NCBI GenBank assembly: GCA_026120185.1
Contig: JANUWF010002059.1
Coordinates: 561,501 to 625,500, forward strand
Length of the DNA: 64,000 nt
Source: Voacanga thouarsii
Lineage: Eukaryota; Streptophyta; Magnoliopsida; Gentianales; Apocynaceae
Direction of reading: 5' to 3'
Part shown: in pieces, positions 35,850 through 46,779 of the stretch
How the letters are laid out: each line of letters opens with the position of its first letter
How positions within the stretch are numbered: the first letter of the stretch is position 1
Notes under the pieces: generated by a model
The model's database searches: none
What the model saw: only the letters and a program-made list of their open reading frames with translations
What the model was told of the DNA's origin: nothing
Program-made: the position numbers and the translations under genes

Positions 35850-37125
35850 GATCCTATGGATTTTCTTCAGTGTTCCCTAGTAATGTCCCTGCTTGCCGAT
35901 CCCCAAGTAATTTAGCTAGTTGGCCAATTTGGCTCTCCAAGTTGCACATGGTGGCCTCTAAGTTCTTTGTTGTAGCATCAACCCCTTAGAACTTAGTCTC
36001 CATTGTACTTACCAATTGGCCAATCAATTCTTCCAATGGTGACTTGGAAGGTGCTACCTTGTTGTTCAAAGGAGGTTGGTTCCTTTGATTTCCCCCAAAA
36101 TTGGAAGAACTCTGCCTAGGTTGGTTGGCATTGCTCCAAGAGAAGTTAGGATGATTTGTTCAACCAGGATTGTAAGCAGAGCTATAAGGATTGTTATCTG
36201 AACGGACATTACCTACAAAGGCTACTTGTTCCGTGGTTTCTTGGAGTGAACCCATATTTTGGGACTCATGATTTGGGTGCCCTTCTCCACAGAAATCACA
36301 AATTGCATTTAACACTTAGCCATAAGGTATCACCATTTGTTCCATCTTTTCAGTCAAAGCTTCCACCTTAGCTTCCAAAGCTGCCACAGCATCCACTTTG
36401 TGCACTCCTTGCACATGAGCTTTAGACCTTGTACTTCTCCAAGAATAGTTATTAGAAGCCAAATTTTTAATGAGATCGAATACCTGTTCCGGGGTCTTAT
36501 AATTGATGGAACCCCCTATAGAAGAATCCACCACTCGTCGTGTTGCAAACGTAAGACCATTCAGAAAGATGAGCATCTGCATTCGTAGCTCAAATCCGTG
36601 GGGTGGGCATTTTCTCAACATCTCCTTGAACCTCTCCCAACTTTCATACAAAGGTTCAGAATCTAATTATTAGAAGGCAAAAATTTCATTTCTAAGTTTG
36701 GATGTCCTAGCTGGAGGAAAATATTTGGCAATAAATTTTTCAGCTAGGGCATTCCAAGTGGTGATGGAACCTATAGGTAAAGACTTTAACTAGGACTTAG
36801 CTCTATCTCTCAAAGAAAAAGGAAAAGTCTTAGTTTTATGGCATCTTCAGAAACACCATTCAGGTAGCCAGGTAGGCATTGGGGTCTTAAAAGTATAACA
36901 AATTTCATGGAAACTAGCCAGGCAGGCATTGGGGTCTTCTTCAGGTAGCCCATCAAATTGAACCATATTTTGGACCATCTGGATGATATTGGGCTTTATT
37001 TCAAAATTATTCGCATCCACCCTAGGTCTAGTGATACTCAAGCACATGCCCCAGATTGCAGGTTTCACAAAGTCATCCAGGACCCTCCTGTTGTTTCCAG
37101 CATTGTTGTTTTGAGCAACGTCCAT
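35850..37125 (-). pseudogene. Gypsy B gag (Tat/Athila type), broken
   Basis: Starts MDVAQNNNAGNNRRVLDDFV at 37125. Family marks follow: FEIKPNIIQMVQNMVQFDGL, EEDPNACLASFHEICYTF, MYESWERFKEMLRKCPPHGF, LTFATRRVVDSSIGGSINYK and NNYSWRSTRSKAHVQGVHKV. Then comes a proline/asparagine-rich part (NPYSSAYNPGW, NQPRQSSSNFGG) and a coiled-coil-like end (LESQIGQLAKLLGDRQAG). This is the retrotransposon gag of the group that packages the RNA. Breaks: a small local duplication of the AGGTAGCC...GGCATTGGGGTCTT text (36866-36890 and 36913-36937) disrupts the frame, and further stops lie near 36665 and 36315. No protease follows. Confidence 0.85.
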
Positions 37126-37480
37126 GTCTGCGAGTAAGTTCCTTTTGATAGTCCGATGGATTTTTGATAATGTCCTTTTGATTTCAGGATCAAAATCTAT
37201 TATATCGCCTCAGATTGTCGAGTCATGTACCAAGGCTAACACCTAGAAACGATAAGAACCAAGTTAGATAATGGAATTTATAATTAAAACAAAATTAAAA
37301 AAAGAAAAAATTAGTCAATCATCAATCAAAGTTAGTAAATTAGATTACAACAATACACAAGATACAAAAGATGGCACCTTTTTGCAAAAAGAACAATTAT
37401 ACATATTTACGTACTTACATATTTGCATATTTACCTATTTACATGGCTAAATCAACAAAATCCAAGTTTTCATAATATTG

Positions 37481-37498
37481 TTCCCCGGCAACGGCTCT
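37481..37498 (-). promoter_or_regulatory. Primer-binding site, tRNA-Asp type (Gypsy B)
   Basis: Minus strand GAGCCGTTGCCGGGGAA. It matches the tRNA-Asp complement (GCCGTTGCCGGGGA) except for the outermost bases, just inside the 5' LTR edge at 37506. Confidence 0.85.
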
Positions 37499-37505
37499 AA
37501 AAACT

Positions 37506-38975
37506 TGATGTGTTTGGATTTGGGTATAAAAATCATATAAAAATAAGTTTATTCCCAATCAAGTTAAATTAAAACGTTAACCACAAATTACACATATGAG
37601 CAAGCGTACTCATCATTAAGCATAGCATAGGGTTTAAAACGAGTATCGATACTCAAGGAACAAGTATGCATTAATCACTTTTCTTTTATTGTTTAACCGA
37701 CTCAATAAAGTGAAAAAGAAATAAAAAGGAAAAGAAAATAACAGAGTATATATATGTCAAGGATGGAGAATTATGTAACTCAAACCATTATTTTGACAAA
37801 CACGACCTTAAAGTACCCAATCCTTATCATAACTAATTATTCTCTTGGTATTATGAAGGATTAAGATAGATTCACTTCTTTTTCAATCCGTGAAATCACT
37901 ATTTTCTAGACAAATTAGCATCACATATTCTGTCTCAACTAATTCACCCAAAAAATACATTAAACACAATCCTTGATTAAATTTTCATATTCTGGCAAAC
38001 TTAAAACATAAAATTAACCAATGAATCCATATTCTGGTAGATATCAAGTAACCTTTAATTACCTAGTTCTTCGCAATTAACCTCTTTTCAAGCAAGTTAA
38101 TGGAAAGAAACAATTAATTAATCTCGTAATCAACCCAAATAATTAAATACTAAGAATAACAATCAATTAATCAAAAGATCAAAGTAACCCTAAAAATCAT
38201 GAATATCGAAAACAATGTCAAATTACAATAAAATAATTAATACATCATTATTCAAGAAAAAGAAAACAAAGTAAAAGAAAGCACTCATAGACAAGCCTCC
38301 TTCTTCTTCCTTTATAGACCCTCTTGTACAATCCTCCTTGATTTGAAGAACTCCTCCTTGATTTTGAGTAATTTTCTATTTTGATCCATGAATTCCCCAT
38401 TTAATCTTGTGTTTTCCCTCTATTTATAGGCTTTAGAAGTGCCTAAATTCGTTGTTGTAGGGTTTCTGGCCGACTAGAAGTAGAAAAATATTAAAACTCT
38501 GCAAATTGCTAAAAAATGTGCACGAAATCTAGGCACCGCCTCAGCATTAGTGCATAGCCAGTGCCGCATATCCTTCCTAGTGCCGGCACCAGTTGTAGTT
38601 TGTTCTTTTGTTCGTTCGCCGATGTTTCTTGATTTTAGCACCAACCCTTCCAGAGTGCAGCCAGCGCTGCCTCTGGCCTCCTATCCGACGCCGGTTCAGT
38701 TCTATTCAACTCTGTTTCACTGATTTTTCATTGCTTCAAAGTGTGTGCCAGCAGCACGTGGCCGGCACCGGTTCTCCTGTCCTGGCCGGCTCCGCTTCTA
38801 CTATGTTTAGCAACGCTTTTATCTTATTTTACCCCTAAAATTTGAAATAATACACAAAATATATTTCCAAGGGTAAAATCTCAAATATGAAGGAATATGG
38901 CCAGTTATTGAACAAAATGTATCACAAAATAGCCTTAAATAACTATAAAACATATGACTAATTTAGGCCATATCA
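37506..38975 (-). repeat. Gypsy B 5' LTR
   Basis: 1470 bp copy of 30016-31472. Minus-strand TATA (CCTATAAATAG) lies near 38425; the GCCGGC/GGCGCC motif block is at 38520-38800. Confidence 0.93.
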
Positions 38976-39707
38976 ATTTGCCATTTGTCTACATCAACAT
39001 CAGCAATGACCTCATCATATCTAGTGGAATCTTGTTCTTTATTGTTAGATACTACCTCAAAGGCTTTTCCAATCCATCTTTCTAGAACTTTATATATCCT
39101 CCTATTATGATGTGGTTTATTTTGTATAGGAACATCTGGTTATGCCTCTTCAGGTTTCTCAATTAGGGTACTAGAAGTTAAAGTCTCACTCAACTTCTCT
39201 TCTAATTCCATCTTACTCCAAATCTTAGTAGACACACTTTATTCATCATCCAAGCATCTAGTATGAGTACTAACAAGTACCTTGTGCTCTTGGGAATAAT
39301 AAAAGTATCCACCTCTTGTTCCTTTTAGATACCCCACGAAGTAACATAATTTCGATCTTGAGTCTAGTTTACTTCCCTTCGTCAGTACATAAATTGGACA
39401 ACCCCATACCTTGAGATGATCTATACTGGGTTTACGTCAAATCCACTTCTTATAGGGTATCCTATACATTGACTTGAAAGGCATCAAATTTAGAATATAT
39501 GCCATTGTTTCCAAAGAATATCCCCGAAAATAAATAAGGAGAGTTGCATGACTCATCATACTTTTTACTATTTCCATCAATGTTCTATTTCTTCACTTAG
39601 CTACTCCATTCTGTTGGGGAGTCCTAGGTGCAGTGAGTTGAGATACTATGTCATGATGTACCAAGTAATCTTTGAATTCACCAAAAAATACTCTCCACCA
39701 TGATCCA

Positions 39708-41378
39708 TGTTAGTGTTGTGCCCTAAAGGCAATCACTTGTACCATGTACATTGCATAATAATTAATGAAAGAGGTATTCTTTATCTTTTAGTTTGATTGT
39801 TATATCTTAATATGCGTATAAACTATTTGATAAAGTCCCCAGTATAATACGGTGTTAAGAAAATCATGATAGAGATCATGATGTGAGATTCCTACTACAC
39901 TATGTAGTGTTTGTGCTTGAATAATCTCTAGTCATAGTATTAATGAGATGGAATATTATTAATACGCCAACACTAGCACATGTTATATCCCTTCATTGGA
40001 TCAAGTAGTAGTTCTCATAACCATGAGTATTGTGATACTCAGGATTAATATTTAGATGCTTGTTATATAAACAAGTTTATTGAATGACCTACCTATGAGA
40101 TAATCACTTGGATAGCTATTGAGCGTCAGTGATAGAATCTCATTATAGTAAATGTGTAAGTATCCTTAGACTTGAGATCTCCAAGGTATTTTGTTTATCG
40201 AGCGTTGTACTTTGATTCTAATCTTTGGAGTCTTACAAGGAGTACCCATGGGATGGATATTGGGTACAATATAAAGTAAACGAAAGTAGTTGAGAGGGTC
40301 AATAAAGGATTCACCACTCCTAATAGTAAGAGAGTATATCTTAGGCCACTTGTAGAAATCATTACTCATAAAGTTCTTGGCTAAGGTGATTATGTATTGG
40401 AAATAGTTCCAAATTGATACACATATCGAGTAATGAATTTCTTGAACAAGTAATAAAATATTCGGGCCAGAATTAATAATATTCTGGAGGGAGTTAGCAC
40501 TAATTCCATACTCTAGACCGAATGAGATATAGTATGGTGAAATGAGTTTATTACACTAGTTATTTACTATTGAAAGGTTCATGTCAAGCCACTTGACTTT
40601 CTAGACTTTTGGGTGATCAAGAGTCATTGCTATATGTCACTCTTGATCTGCTAAATATGAATTTATTAATTAAATAATTAAATAATTAATCCTATATTTT
40701 ATTTAAGATTATTAATTCTAAAGCTGTTAGAATTCATTCATATTATGCTACTAATAAGACTAGAAAACTTAATGGGTCACACATAATAAAGGTTTGAATA
40801 CTCAATATATATTATTTGATAATATTATGGGGTTAATTGGGAGAAAAAAATATATTTATAGGTGAGTTATAAGTTTTTTATAATTTATGGGACTTGGTTA
40901 CAATTATATAAATTTTAGGGGCCCAGTTGTAGATATTAGATCTTGGAGGACTTAATTACAATTAACATAAATTCTAAAACCTATAAATATAGGAATCATT
41001 CCCTTTTGCCGTAAGAATTCTGAGAAATTGTTTCTTCTTCATCCCTATTCTTCTCCAATTAAAACATAGCTGCTCCTCTTCTACTAGTATAGTTTTGAGT
41101 AGGTTTTGTGAGCAATTCAATCTTGTGTGAATTACTACTAGAGACAATCCTACTCTTGGATTGTAGTGGTGTGATTGGAAGATCAAAACAGAGGGAATTG
41201 GTTCCCAGGTTGCTGATCAAATTTCTATTCGCAAGAAAATTTTATTTTTCTGCTACAGAAAGTAATCTCCGTTTCCTTCTTCTGTTCCCGTTTTAATTGC
41301 AAACACGTGATCCTTGGACATGGATTTTATGGTTATTTCCGCTGTGTTCTTATTTGATAAGCATGATAAAATTCAACA
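39708..41378 (+). mobile_element. Solo LTR of a different Copia lineage
   Basis: 1671 bp from TGTTAGTGTTGTGCCCTAAA to AAATTCAACA. Flanks ATCCA (39703-39707) and ATCTA (41379-41383) are a five-base duplication with one change. The integrase reading of Copia 2 resumes on the other side. A TATA box CTATAAATATAGG lies at 40981-40993, followed by a U5-like region with pyrimidine-rich DNA (41030-41300). The text is unlike the 2-kb LTR family elsewhere in the window. Confidence 0.85.
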
Positions 41379-41462
41379 ATCTAATCTTAACTTTTTGATT
41401 GATTTACCTGTTTGACACTCCACCTCAGTCTTAAATTTTAATCCATAACTCTTCCCCATTAC

Positions 41463-43904
41463 CAATTATTCTCTTGGGAACCTCAGTTGAGATTGAAGTA
41501 TGAGGATGAATATGTTTATATGATGGAGTTGGGATTGATGCATGAGGATGATTTGTCTTGTTTAAATTTTATGATGTTTTAGGGTTTGTTACATGCCTTC
41601 ATGTCGTGAGTACTATGAATGATTAAGCATGATAGATATTATGTCTCCTTTGGTGAATAGGGTTTTATGTTCTTGTATCCTTGTAGAAGCCATGAAAATG
41701 ATTATGTTTAGTGGAGTTTGGATCATGGGTTAGTAGTTATGGATCTATGCTTTTATTCATGATTTGGATGGTTTGTTGATTGGTGTAGAGTGTATGTTCA
41801 TGGTTAGCAATAGAAACTATGATCATGACATTGATGTTCCTAATCTATTTAAGTTAGCCAATTTTATTTCATTAATAAAAATTAATACTATATTTTCTTT
41901 TGGAGATTTCGAAAACCCTAGAAAAATGTAGATTTTGATTGTTATATGAAATAATGATATTGTAAACAAATAAATGATATCTTTTGTTAAAATTAAAGTA
42001 TAAAAAATATTATATATAATAATATTAAACAAAGCCTTTTATATAAATAATCATAATAGGTAAAATATTAATCTTGTAAGTCATATATTTATAAATACTA
42101 ATAAAATTTATTTATTATCTTTTAATTAAAACATATTAAAATTTACTTATTATTAATTTTATTTACCAATTATGTTCTAACCATTAATTATTAATAGATT
42201 ATTATTTTAAATAAAATCATCTAGGGCCTAGGACCCTTCATCAAATAAATCCTAAGTTATTTATAACAAGATTTAGACCTACAACTTATTAGAAACTATT
42301 TCACAAACCCTAGTTATTTTATTATCAAGCTAGATTTATTTTATAAAATTATTTTTATCATCTACCCTTAAAGTTTGGGACACTAGGGTCATGATTGTAG
42401 TAAGATGAGCTAGGATTATTTGTGAAAGCAAACTTTGGCTTGGGGTAACCTAAGCCAAAATTTGCTTTCACAAATAATCCTAGCTCATCTTACTACAATC
42501 ATGACCCTAGTGTCCCAAACTTTAAGGGTAGATGATAAAAATAATTTTATAAAATAAATCTAGCTTGATAATAAAATAACTAGGGTTTGTGAAATAGTTT
42601 CTAATAAGTTGTAGGTCTAAATCTTGTTATAAATAAATTAGGCCCTATATGATATTATTTAAAATAATAATCTATTAATAATTAATTGTTAGAAAATAAT
42701 TGGTAAATAAAATTAATAATAAGTAAATTTTAATATGTTTTGATTAAAAGATAATAAATAAATTTTATTAGTATTTATGAACATATGACTTACAAGATTA
42801 ATATTTTACCTATTATGATTATTTATATATAAGGCTTTATTTAATATTATTATTATATATAATATTTTTTATACTTTAATGTTAACAAAAGATATCATTT
42901 ATTTGGTTAAAATATCATTATTTCATGTGACAATCTAAATCTACACTTTCCTATGGTTTTCGAAATCTCCAAAAGAAAATATAGTATTAATTTTTATTAA
43001 TGAAATAAAATTGACTAACTTAAATAGATTAGGAACATCAATGTCATGATCATAGTTCCTATTGCTAACCATGAACATACACTCTACACCAATCAACAAA
43101 CCATCCAAATCATGAATAAAAGCATAGATCCATAACTACCAACCCATGATCCAAACTCCACTAAACATAATCATTTTCATGGCTTCTACAATGATACAAG
43201 AACATAAAACCATACTCACCAAAGGTGACATAATATCTATTATGCTTAATCATTCATACTACTCACGACATGAAGGCATGCAACAAACCCTAAAACATCA
43301 TAAAATTCAACCAAGACAAATCATCCTCATGCATCAATCCCAACTTCATCATATAAACACATTCATCCTCATACTTCAATCTCAACTCCATCATATAAAC
43401 ACATGCTCAATCTCCAAACATAATCCATCCTTTTCCAACAACATCAAAAATACATAAATCTAGAATTTAAAGAGAAGATTGAAGAGGCTTACTTGAATGA
43501 TGACTACCTGGAAGACGTTTCAAGAGAATCCTCACACTTGGAAGGCTTGATCCGTCTAAGAAGGAAAAAGAAAAATGACCATGTCTAGAGTATCCATTTC
43601 GGCCGAGAGAGAGAGAGAGAGAGTTTATTAGTTTATTTCATTAAAGATCGAAGAGGAAAGGAGACGGAGATAATCAATCATGTTTACCTTGAGAGTGTTT
43701 TGGGCCTTCAAGAAAATTCTGATTTTTTATTCCAAAGTGGAACCTTGATTTTAGTGTTTGATGTTATAAATTGCATAAATGGATTCAAGAGATTGAGTAG
43801 ATGTGATCTGGAGTTTTTGGAGAAGATTGAAGGGGTTTAGAGTGGTCTTAGGCTTGGAGAATGGTAGTGTGTGTTCTTGGTGTTCTTGGAGGTTTGGAGA
43901 ATGG
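41463..43904. mobile_element. Two chromovirus LTR fragments head to head
   Basis: 41463-42448 is in plus orientation and matches about 18670-19750 of the solo LTR. 42449-43904 is the same LTR in minus orientation and matches about 18190-19750, including the GA run beside GGCCGA at 43590-43622. The two meet without spacer at 42448/42449. No target duplications are visible. Confidence 0.85.
41486..43386. repeat. 1.9-kb near-perfect palindrome
   Basis: The arms 41486-42448 and 42449-43386 are reverse complements. The centre (GGCTTGGGGTAACCTAAGCC at 42439-42458) leaves almost no loop. Over the stretch I aligned by eye (41581-41960 against 42900-43290) the arms are about 95% identical, closer to each other than to the LTR at 18.7-19.7 kb. 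Transcripts across it would fold into a long hairpin. Confidence 0.92.
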
Positions 43905-44440
43905 TGGTCGAAGGCAGTTCAGAGCCGACAAAAGAGTTATGCAGACAATAGGCGGAAATAGTTGGAGTTTCAAGTAGGAGACAGTGTATTTCTAAGATTG
44001 AAACCGAATAGAGGAATCTTGAAGCATCCGAAAGATGGAAAGCTGAATCCAAGGTATTTGGGACCGTTCCTAATAAAGGAAATGATTGGGCCGGTAGCAT
44101 ATCAATTGGACTTGCCAGATGAATTGACGGGAATTCATGACGTGTTTTATGTGTCACAGCTGAAGAAGTACAATGTCGATCCCGGTCATGTTCTGAATAA
44201 TAAGCCGTTGGTGTTGCAACTCAATCTGAGCTATGTGGAGAAACCCATGTGAATATTGGACCGCAGTATCAAGAATCTCCGGAACAAGTAGATACCGATA
44301 GTAAAAGTTCAGTGGGAGCATCATGGCATACGAGATGCCACATGGGAATCAGAAGAGTGGGTAAAGCGGAAGTATCCCGATCTGAGATAGAGGTATGCCT
44401 AAATTTCGGGACGAAATTCTCCTAAGGAGGGAAGGATATG
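43905..44440 (+). pseudogene. Chromovirus integrase C-terminus and 3' end
   Basis: Reads SRQKSYADNRRK, a stop, then LEFQVGDSVFLRLKPNRG, YLGPFLIKEMIGPVAYQLDL, GIHDVFYVSQLKKY. After more breaks come ILDRSIKNLRNK and PIVKVQWEHHGIRDATWES with KRKYPDL, the integrase tail and short chromodomain-like end of Tekay/Del chromoviruses. The following TTTCGGGACGAAATTCTCC and AAGGAGGGAAGG are the usual 3' end and polypurine tract, and an LTR start TGAAACCCC appears at 44439. The LTR is cut after a few bases. Stops within the tail mark it as dead. Confidence 0.88.
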
Positions 44441-44721
44441 AAACCCCTCTTCGGCGGCTAAAACTTCAAAAATCGCTCAAATGCCTCATCCTCTCCCCTG
44501 GGATTTCTCCGCTCAGTCAAAGTCTGCAGTATCTCTGCCATCTTACTGAATGCTTGCCCTATCGTCACTTCAATCGGTGCTTCAGACCCCATTCCCATAT
44601 CCGGTTCACTCTCATTACCCCGGTTGGGTGATTGCATCTGGGTTGTCTCAATTTCTGGTGCCACATGATCTGCTTCCGGAATTCTCCTGCTTGACGAAGC
44701 TACACGACGCTTGGGTGCCAT
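44441..44721 (-). pseudogene. Chromovirus gag N-terminus, truncated
   Basis: The minus strand starts MAPKRRVASSSRRIPEADHV at 44721, runs through QAFSKMAEILQTLTERRNPR and ends EAFERFLKF, stop, PPK. Chromovirus gag has FLKFRPPxF here, so the stop replaces the arginine. The reading ends at the junction with the oppositely oriented LTR start (about 44440). The rest of gag is missing. Confidence 0.8.
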
Positions 44722-44959
44722 TCTAAATCATACCCAAATGATAAGTTTATGCATTCAATGATTAAATCATTTTAGTTGTGCATTCACAGTCAGATTTAAG
44801 TGAAAGAAAATCATATGCAAGTTTTTATCTAAAGAATTGCTCATAAATTTTCTCTCAAATCTTAGAGTACTCAGGTACTCTTATTTGCATAAATTTGAAT
44901 TTAAACAAAAATAGAAATAAAACTCCTTAACATAGAGGTTTACGAAAAATAATAAATAA

Positions 44960-45410
44960 ACATCCTGATCATAATAACTCTCAGCCCCCCTAGTCCTCAT
45001 CAGAATCTTCAAGATCAGGCTCAAACAACCATCCCCTAAAGTTCTTAGAGAAGTCTATCACAACCCCACTGACAAAGCCCTCCATTGGCTCCTTCCCGGG
45101 TCACCTAGAACTCTCCCCGGTCTCAACCTGGTTGGGTAGAGGAATGAAAGAAGGCCTAGGTGGAGATTCATAATCTATCTCCCCCGGGTCATCACTATCT
45201 GCTGATAAATCAATTATGGGGCTAGGAGGGTGGGGAATATACTCCACGTCTATCTCATCATCTTCACTATCAGAACTCAAATCTATCACAGATATTGGGG
45301 GTGGCTCATTGATCGGAACCTCATCATCACTGCTATCTTCCAAAAGAGTAACTAGCTGAGGAGTTGGTTGAGGTACTGGAAGGTCTTCTGGGTAGATAGG
45401 GATATGAAAA
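44960..45410 (-). pseudogene. Acidic ORF upstream of chromovirus gag
   Basis: Minus strand, about 45410 to 45101: DFHIPIYPEDLPVPQPTPQL, LLEDSSDDEVPINEPPP, VIDLSSDSEDDEIDVEY, IIDLSADSDDPGEIDYES, ending GESSR and a stop, then a further acidic piece (FEPDLEDSDED) to about 45000. Two IDLSSDSEDD-like repeats alternate with proline-rich linkers. It lies between the LTR side and gag, so it would be a leader-region ORF of the chromovirus. Its function is unknown. Its upstream part is cut by the TRIM array at about 45420. Confidence 0.6.
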
Positions 45411-45426
45411 TCCTTCTGGGTGAATG

Positions 45427-46334
45427 TGATACCCCATTCCCACATGGGATTGGGATGAGAAGTGTGTATAGTATATAAGGATGGGCCTAAGTACCCATTA
45501 TGAATTTGGGATATCCATTTTGGCCGAGCGAGGACGGCGGCCAAGTAGTTGACCGTGGGTGCTGCCAGGCCTATAGTCGCGCTCCCGGGTCCGCGGGCAT
45601 GAGGCGTGACATTTGGTATCAGAGTAGGTAACCAGCATCCAGTATGGGAACTAAGTGCTACACCGTGCGCGGTGGGAGCCACTTCTAGAATCTTATACCG
45701 CCTGGTTGGTCCTGAGTTTAACGCTTGGGAACTAAGTGCTACACCATGCGCGGTGGGAGCTGGTCCTGGGTTTGATGATTGGGCTTAAAGAATGGGTGAA
45801 TGTGATACCCCAATCCCACATGGGATTGGGATGAGAAGTATGTATAGTATATAAGGATGGGCTTAAGTATCCATTGTCAATTTAGGATATCCATTTTGGC
45901 CCAGCGAGGACGGTGGCCAAGTAGTTGACCGTGGGTGCTACCAGGCCCATAGTCGCACTCCCAGGTCTGCGGGCACGGGGCGTGACATTTGGTATCAGAG
46001 CAAGTAACCAGCTCCGGTATGGGAACTAAGTGCTACACCGTGCATGGTGGGAGCCACTTCTAGAATCCTATGCTGCCTGGTTAGTCCTGGGTTTGGCCCC
46101 TAAAGTATGGGCCCAGCGAGGACGCTTAGGCCTAAAGGAGGGGTGAATGTGATACCCAAATCCCATATGGGATTGGGATGAGAAATGTGTATAATATATA
46201 AGAATGAGCCTAAGTACCCATTGTCAACTTGGGATATCCATTTTGGCCCAGCAAGGACGGCGGCCAAGTAGTTGACCGTGGGTGCTGCCAGGCCCATAGT
46301 TGCGGTCCCGGGTACGTAGGCACGGGGCGTGACA
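45427..46334 (+). mobile_element. TRIM retrotransposon array with three LTRs
   Basis: Three 185 bp LTRs (45427-45611, 45803-45987, 46150-46334) begin TGATACCC and end GCGTGACA. They are separated by two short interiors (191 and 162 bp). Each interior starts with a TGGTATCAGAG primer site, and the second ends with AAAGGAGGGGTGAATG as a polypurine tract. LTRs carry a TATA-like TAGTATATAAGG. There is no coding capacity. The interiors contain repeated GGGAACTAAGTGCTACACC text. The flanking bases (GAATG left, ATTGC right) do not match. Confidence 0.92.
45614..45624 (+). promoter_or_regulatory. TRIM primer-binding site (first interior)
   Basis: TGGTATCAGAG, complementary to the initiator tRNA-Met 3' end, two bases after the LTR. 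Repeated at 45990-46001 in the second interior. Confidence 0.88.
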
Positions 46335-46779
46335 ATTGCCCTTAGGACCTTGGTATCCTTGAAATGAGCAATCATCTTGAGTATATGTTTGAGAACTGAT
46401 GCCCCATCAGCCATCCTAATATTCATAATTGCCCTAAGAGCTTCCAGCCCTACGGGCCGGCTCTTGTCAACAATCATGGTGCGCAATGATACATTGATAT
46501 CATATACAGTAGACATGTTTTCGGCTTAGACTAAAGAATATTAGACATGGAAGTCAACATATAGCATCTAGCCATCTCGTCAGCTTTCCTCCATACCTTC
46601 TCAATCTCACGATATTAGTCCATAGAATCTTTTCTAATTTCAGGATAGGGGTCAGTCAGAACATACTTGTACTCTTCTGCGGTGAATACTATATTTAGAT
46701 TCCTTTTTTAGTCCACGTAATTAGGTCTAGTTATCTTATTCTTCTTGAGAATAATGGACAAAGGACTGAAACCAGACAT
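46335..46779 (-). pseudogene. Copia element 2 gag N-terminal part, broken
   Basis: Starts MSGFSPLSIILKKNKITRPN at 46779, then YVD-stop-KRNLNIVFTAEEYKYV, LTDPYPEIRK, KADEMARCYMLTSMSNIL. After a frameshift: MSTVYDINVSLRTMIVDKSR, GLEALRAIMNIRMADGASVL and KHILKMIAHFKDTKVL. This is the Copia gag (UBN2-type) that forms the particle core. Two stops fall where the family has tryptophan (VDW; the second TGG near 46620). The reading is cut at 46335 by the TRIM array and the zinc-knuckle half is missing. Confidence 0.88.

Larger units (their letters stand above)
30016..38975 (-). mobile_element. Gypsy element B (Tat/Athila-like, gag plus extra ORF, no pol), TSD ATTTG
   Basis: LTRs at 30016-31472 and 37506-38975 begin TGATGTGTTT and end TATCA. 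Perfect ATTTG duplications flank it (30011-30015, 38976-38980). On the minus strand the order is tRNA-Asp-type primer site, gag (about 37125-35850), a non-coding spacer, a second ORF resembling the 'putative plant transposon protein' family (34482-33491), polypurine tract, 3' LTR. No protease, RT, RNase H or integrase is present between gag and the second ORF. It would therefore have depended on another element's enzymes. It splits the Copia pol at a point whose flanks rejoin exactly. Confidence 0.93.
27345..41462 (-). pseudogene. Copia element 2 pol (RNase H, RT, integrase pieces), split by insertions
   Basis: Pieces, from the 3' end: RNase H at 27345-27830 (KSTSGYIFALFGGVILWRS, STMEAKYVVASEVSKEAIWL, NPFTKPL); RT at 27830-28739 (DYEIWLIDVKTAFLN, GFIVKGLEHMVYKLKKSIYG); linker at 29894-30015 and 38976-39500; integrase C-terminal region at 39500-39707; integrase core remnant at 41384-41462. 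The RT active site reads YVYD near 28340 instead of YVDD. Stops and frameshifts occur throughout. It is homologous to the fragment at 1-2313, and alignment with that copy shows that the segments join correctly once the inserted elements are taken out. Confidence 0.85.

Noticed and set aside
45101..45682. A single 193-residue minus-strand protein
   Set aside because: Its first half is TRIM LTR and interior DNA and its second half is the chromovirus leader ORF; the fusion is created by the TRIM, not a real gene.
45427..46334. A normal TRIM insertion with target duplication
   Set aside because: Flanking bases differ and the two flanks belong to unrelated elements, so recombination is more likely.
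46100..46516. A single 138-residue minus-strand protein
   Set aside because: Copia gag runs into TRIM LTR sequence at 46334; the end is not part of the protein.
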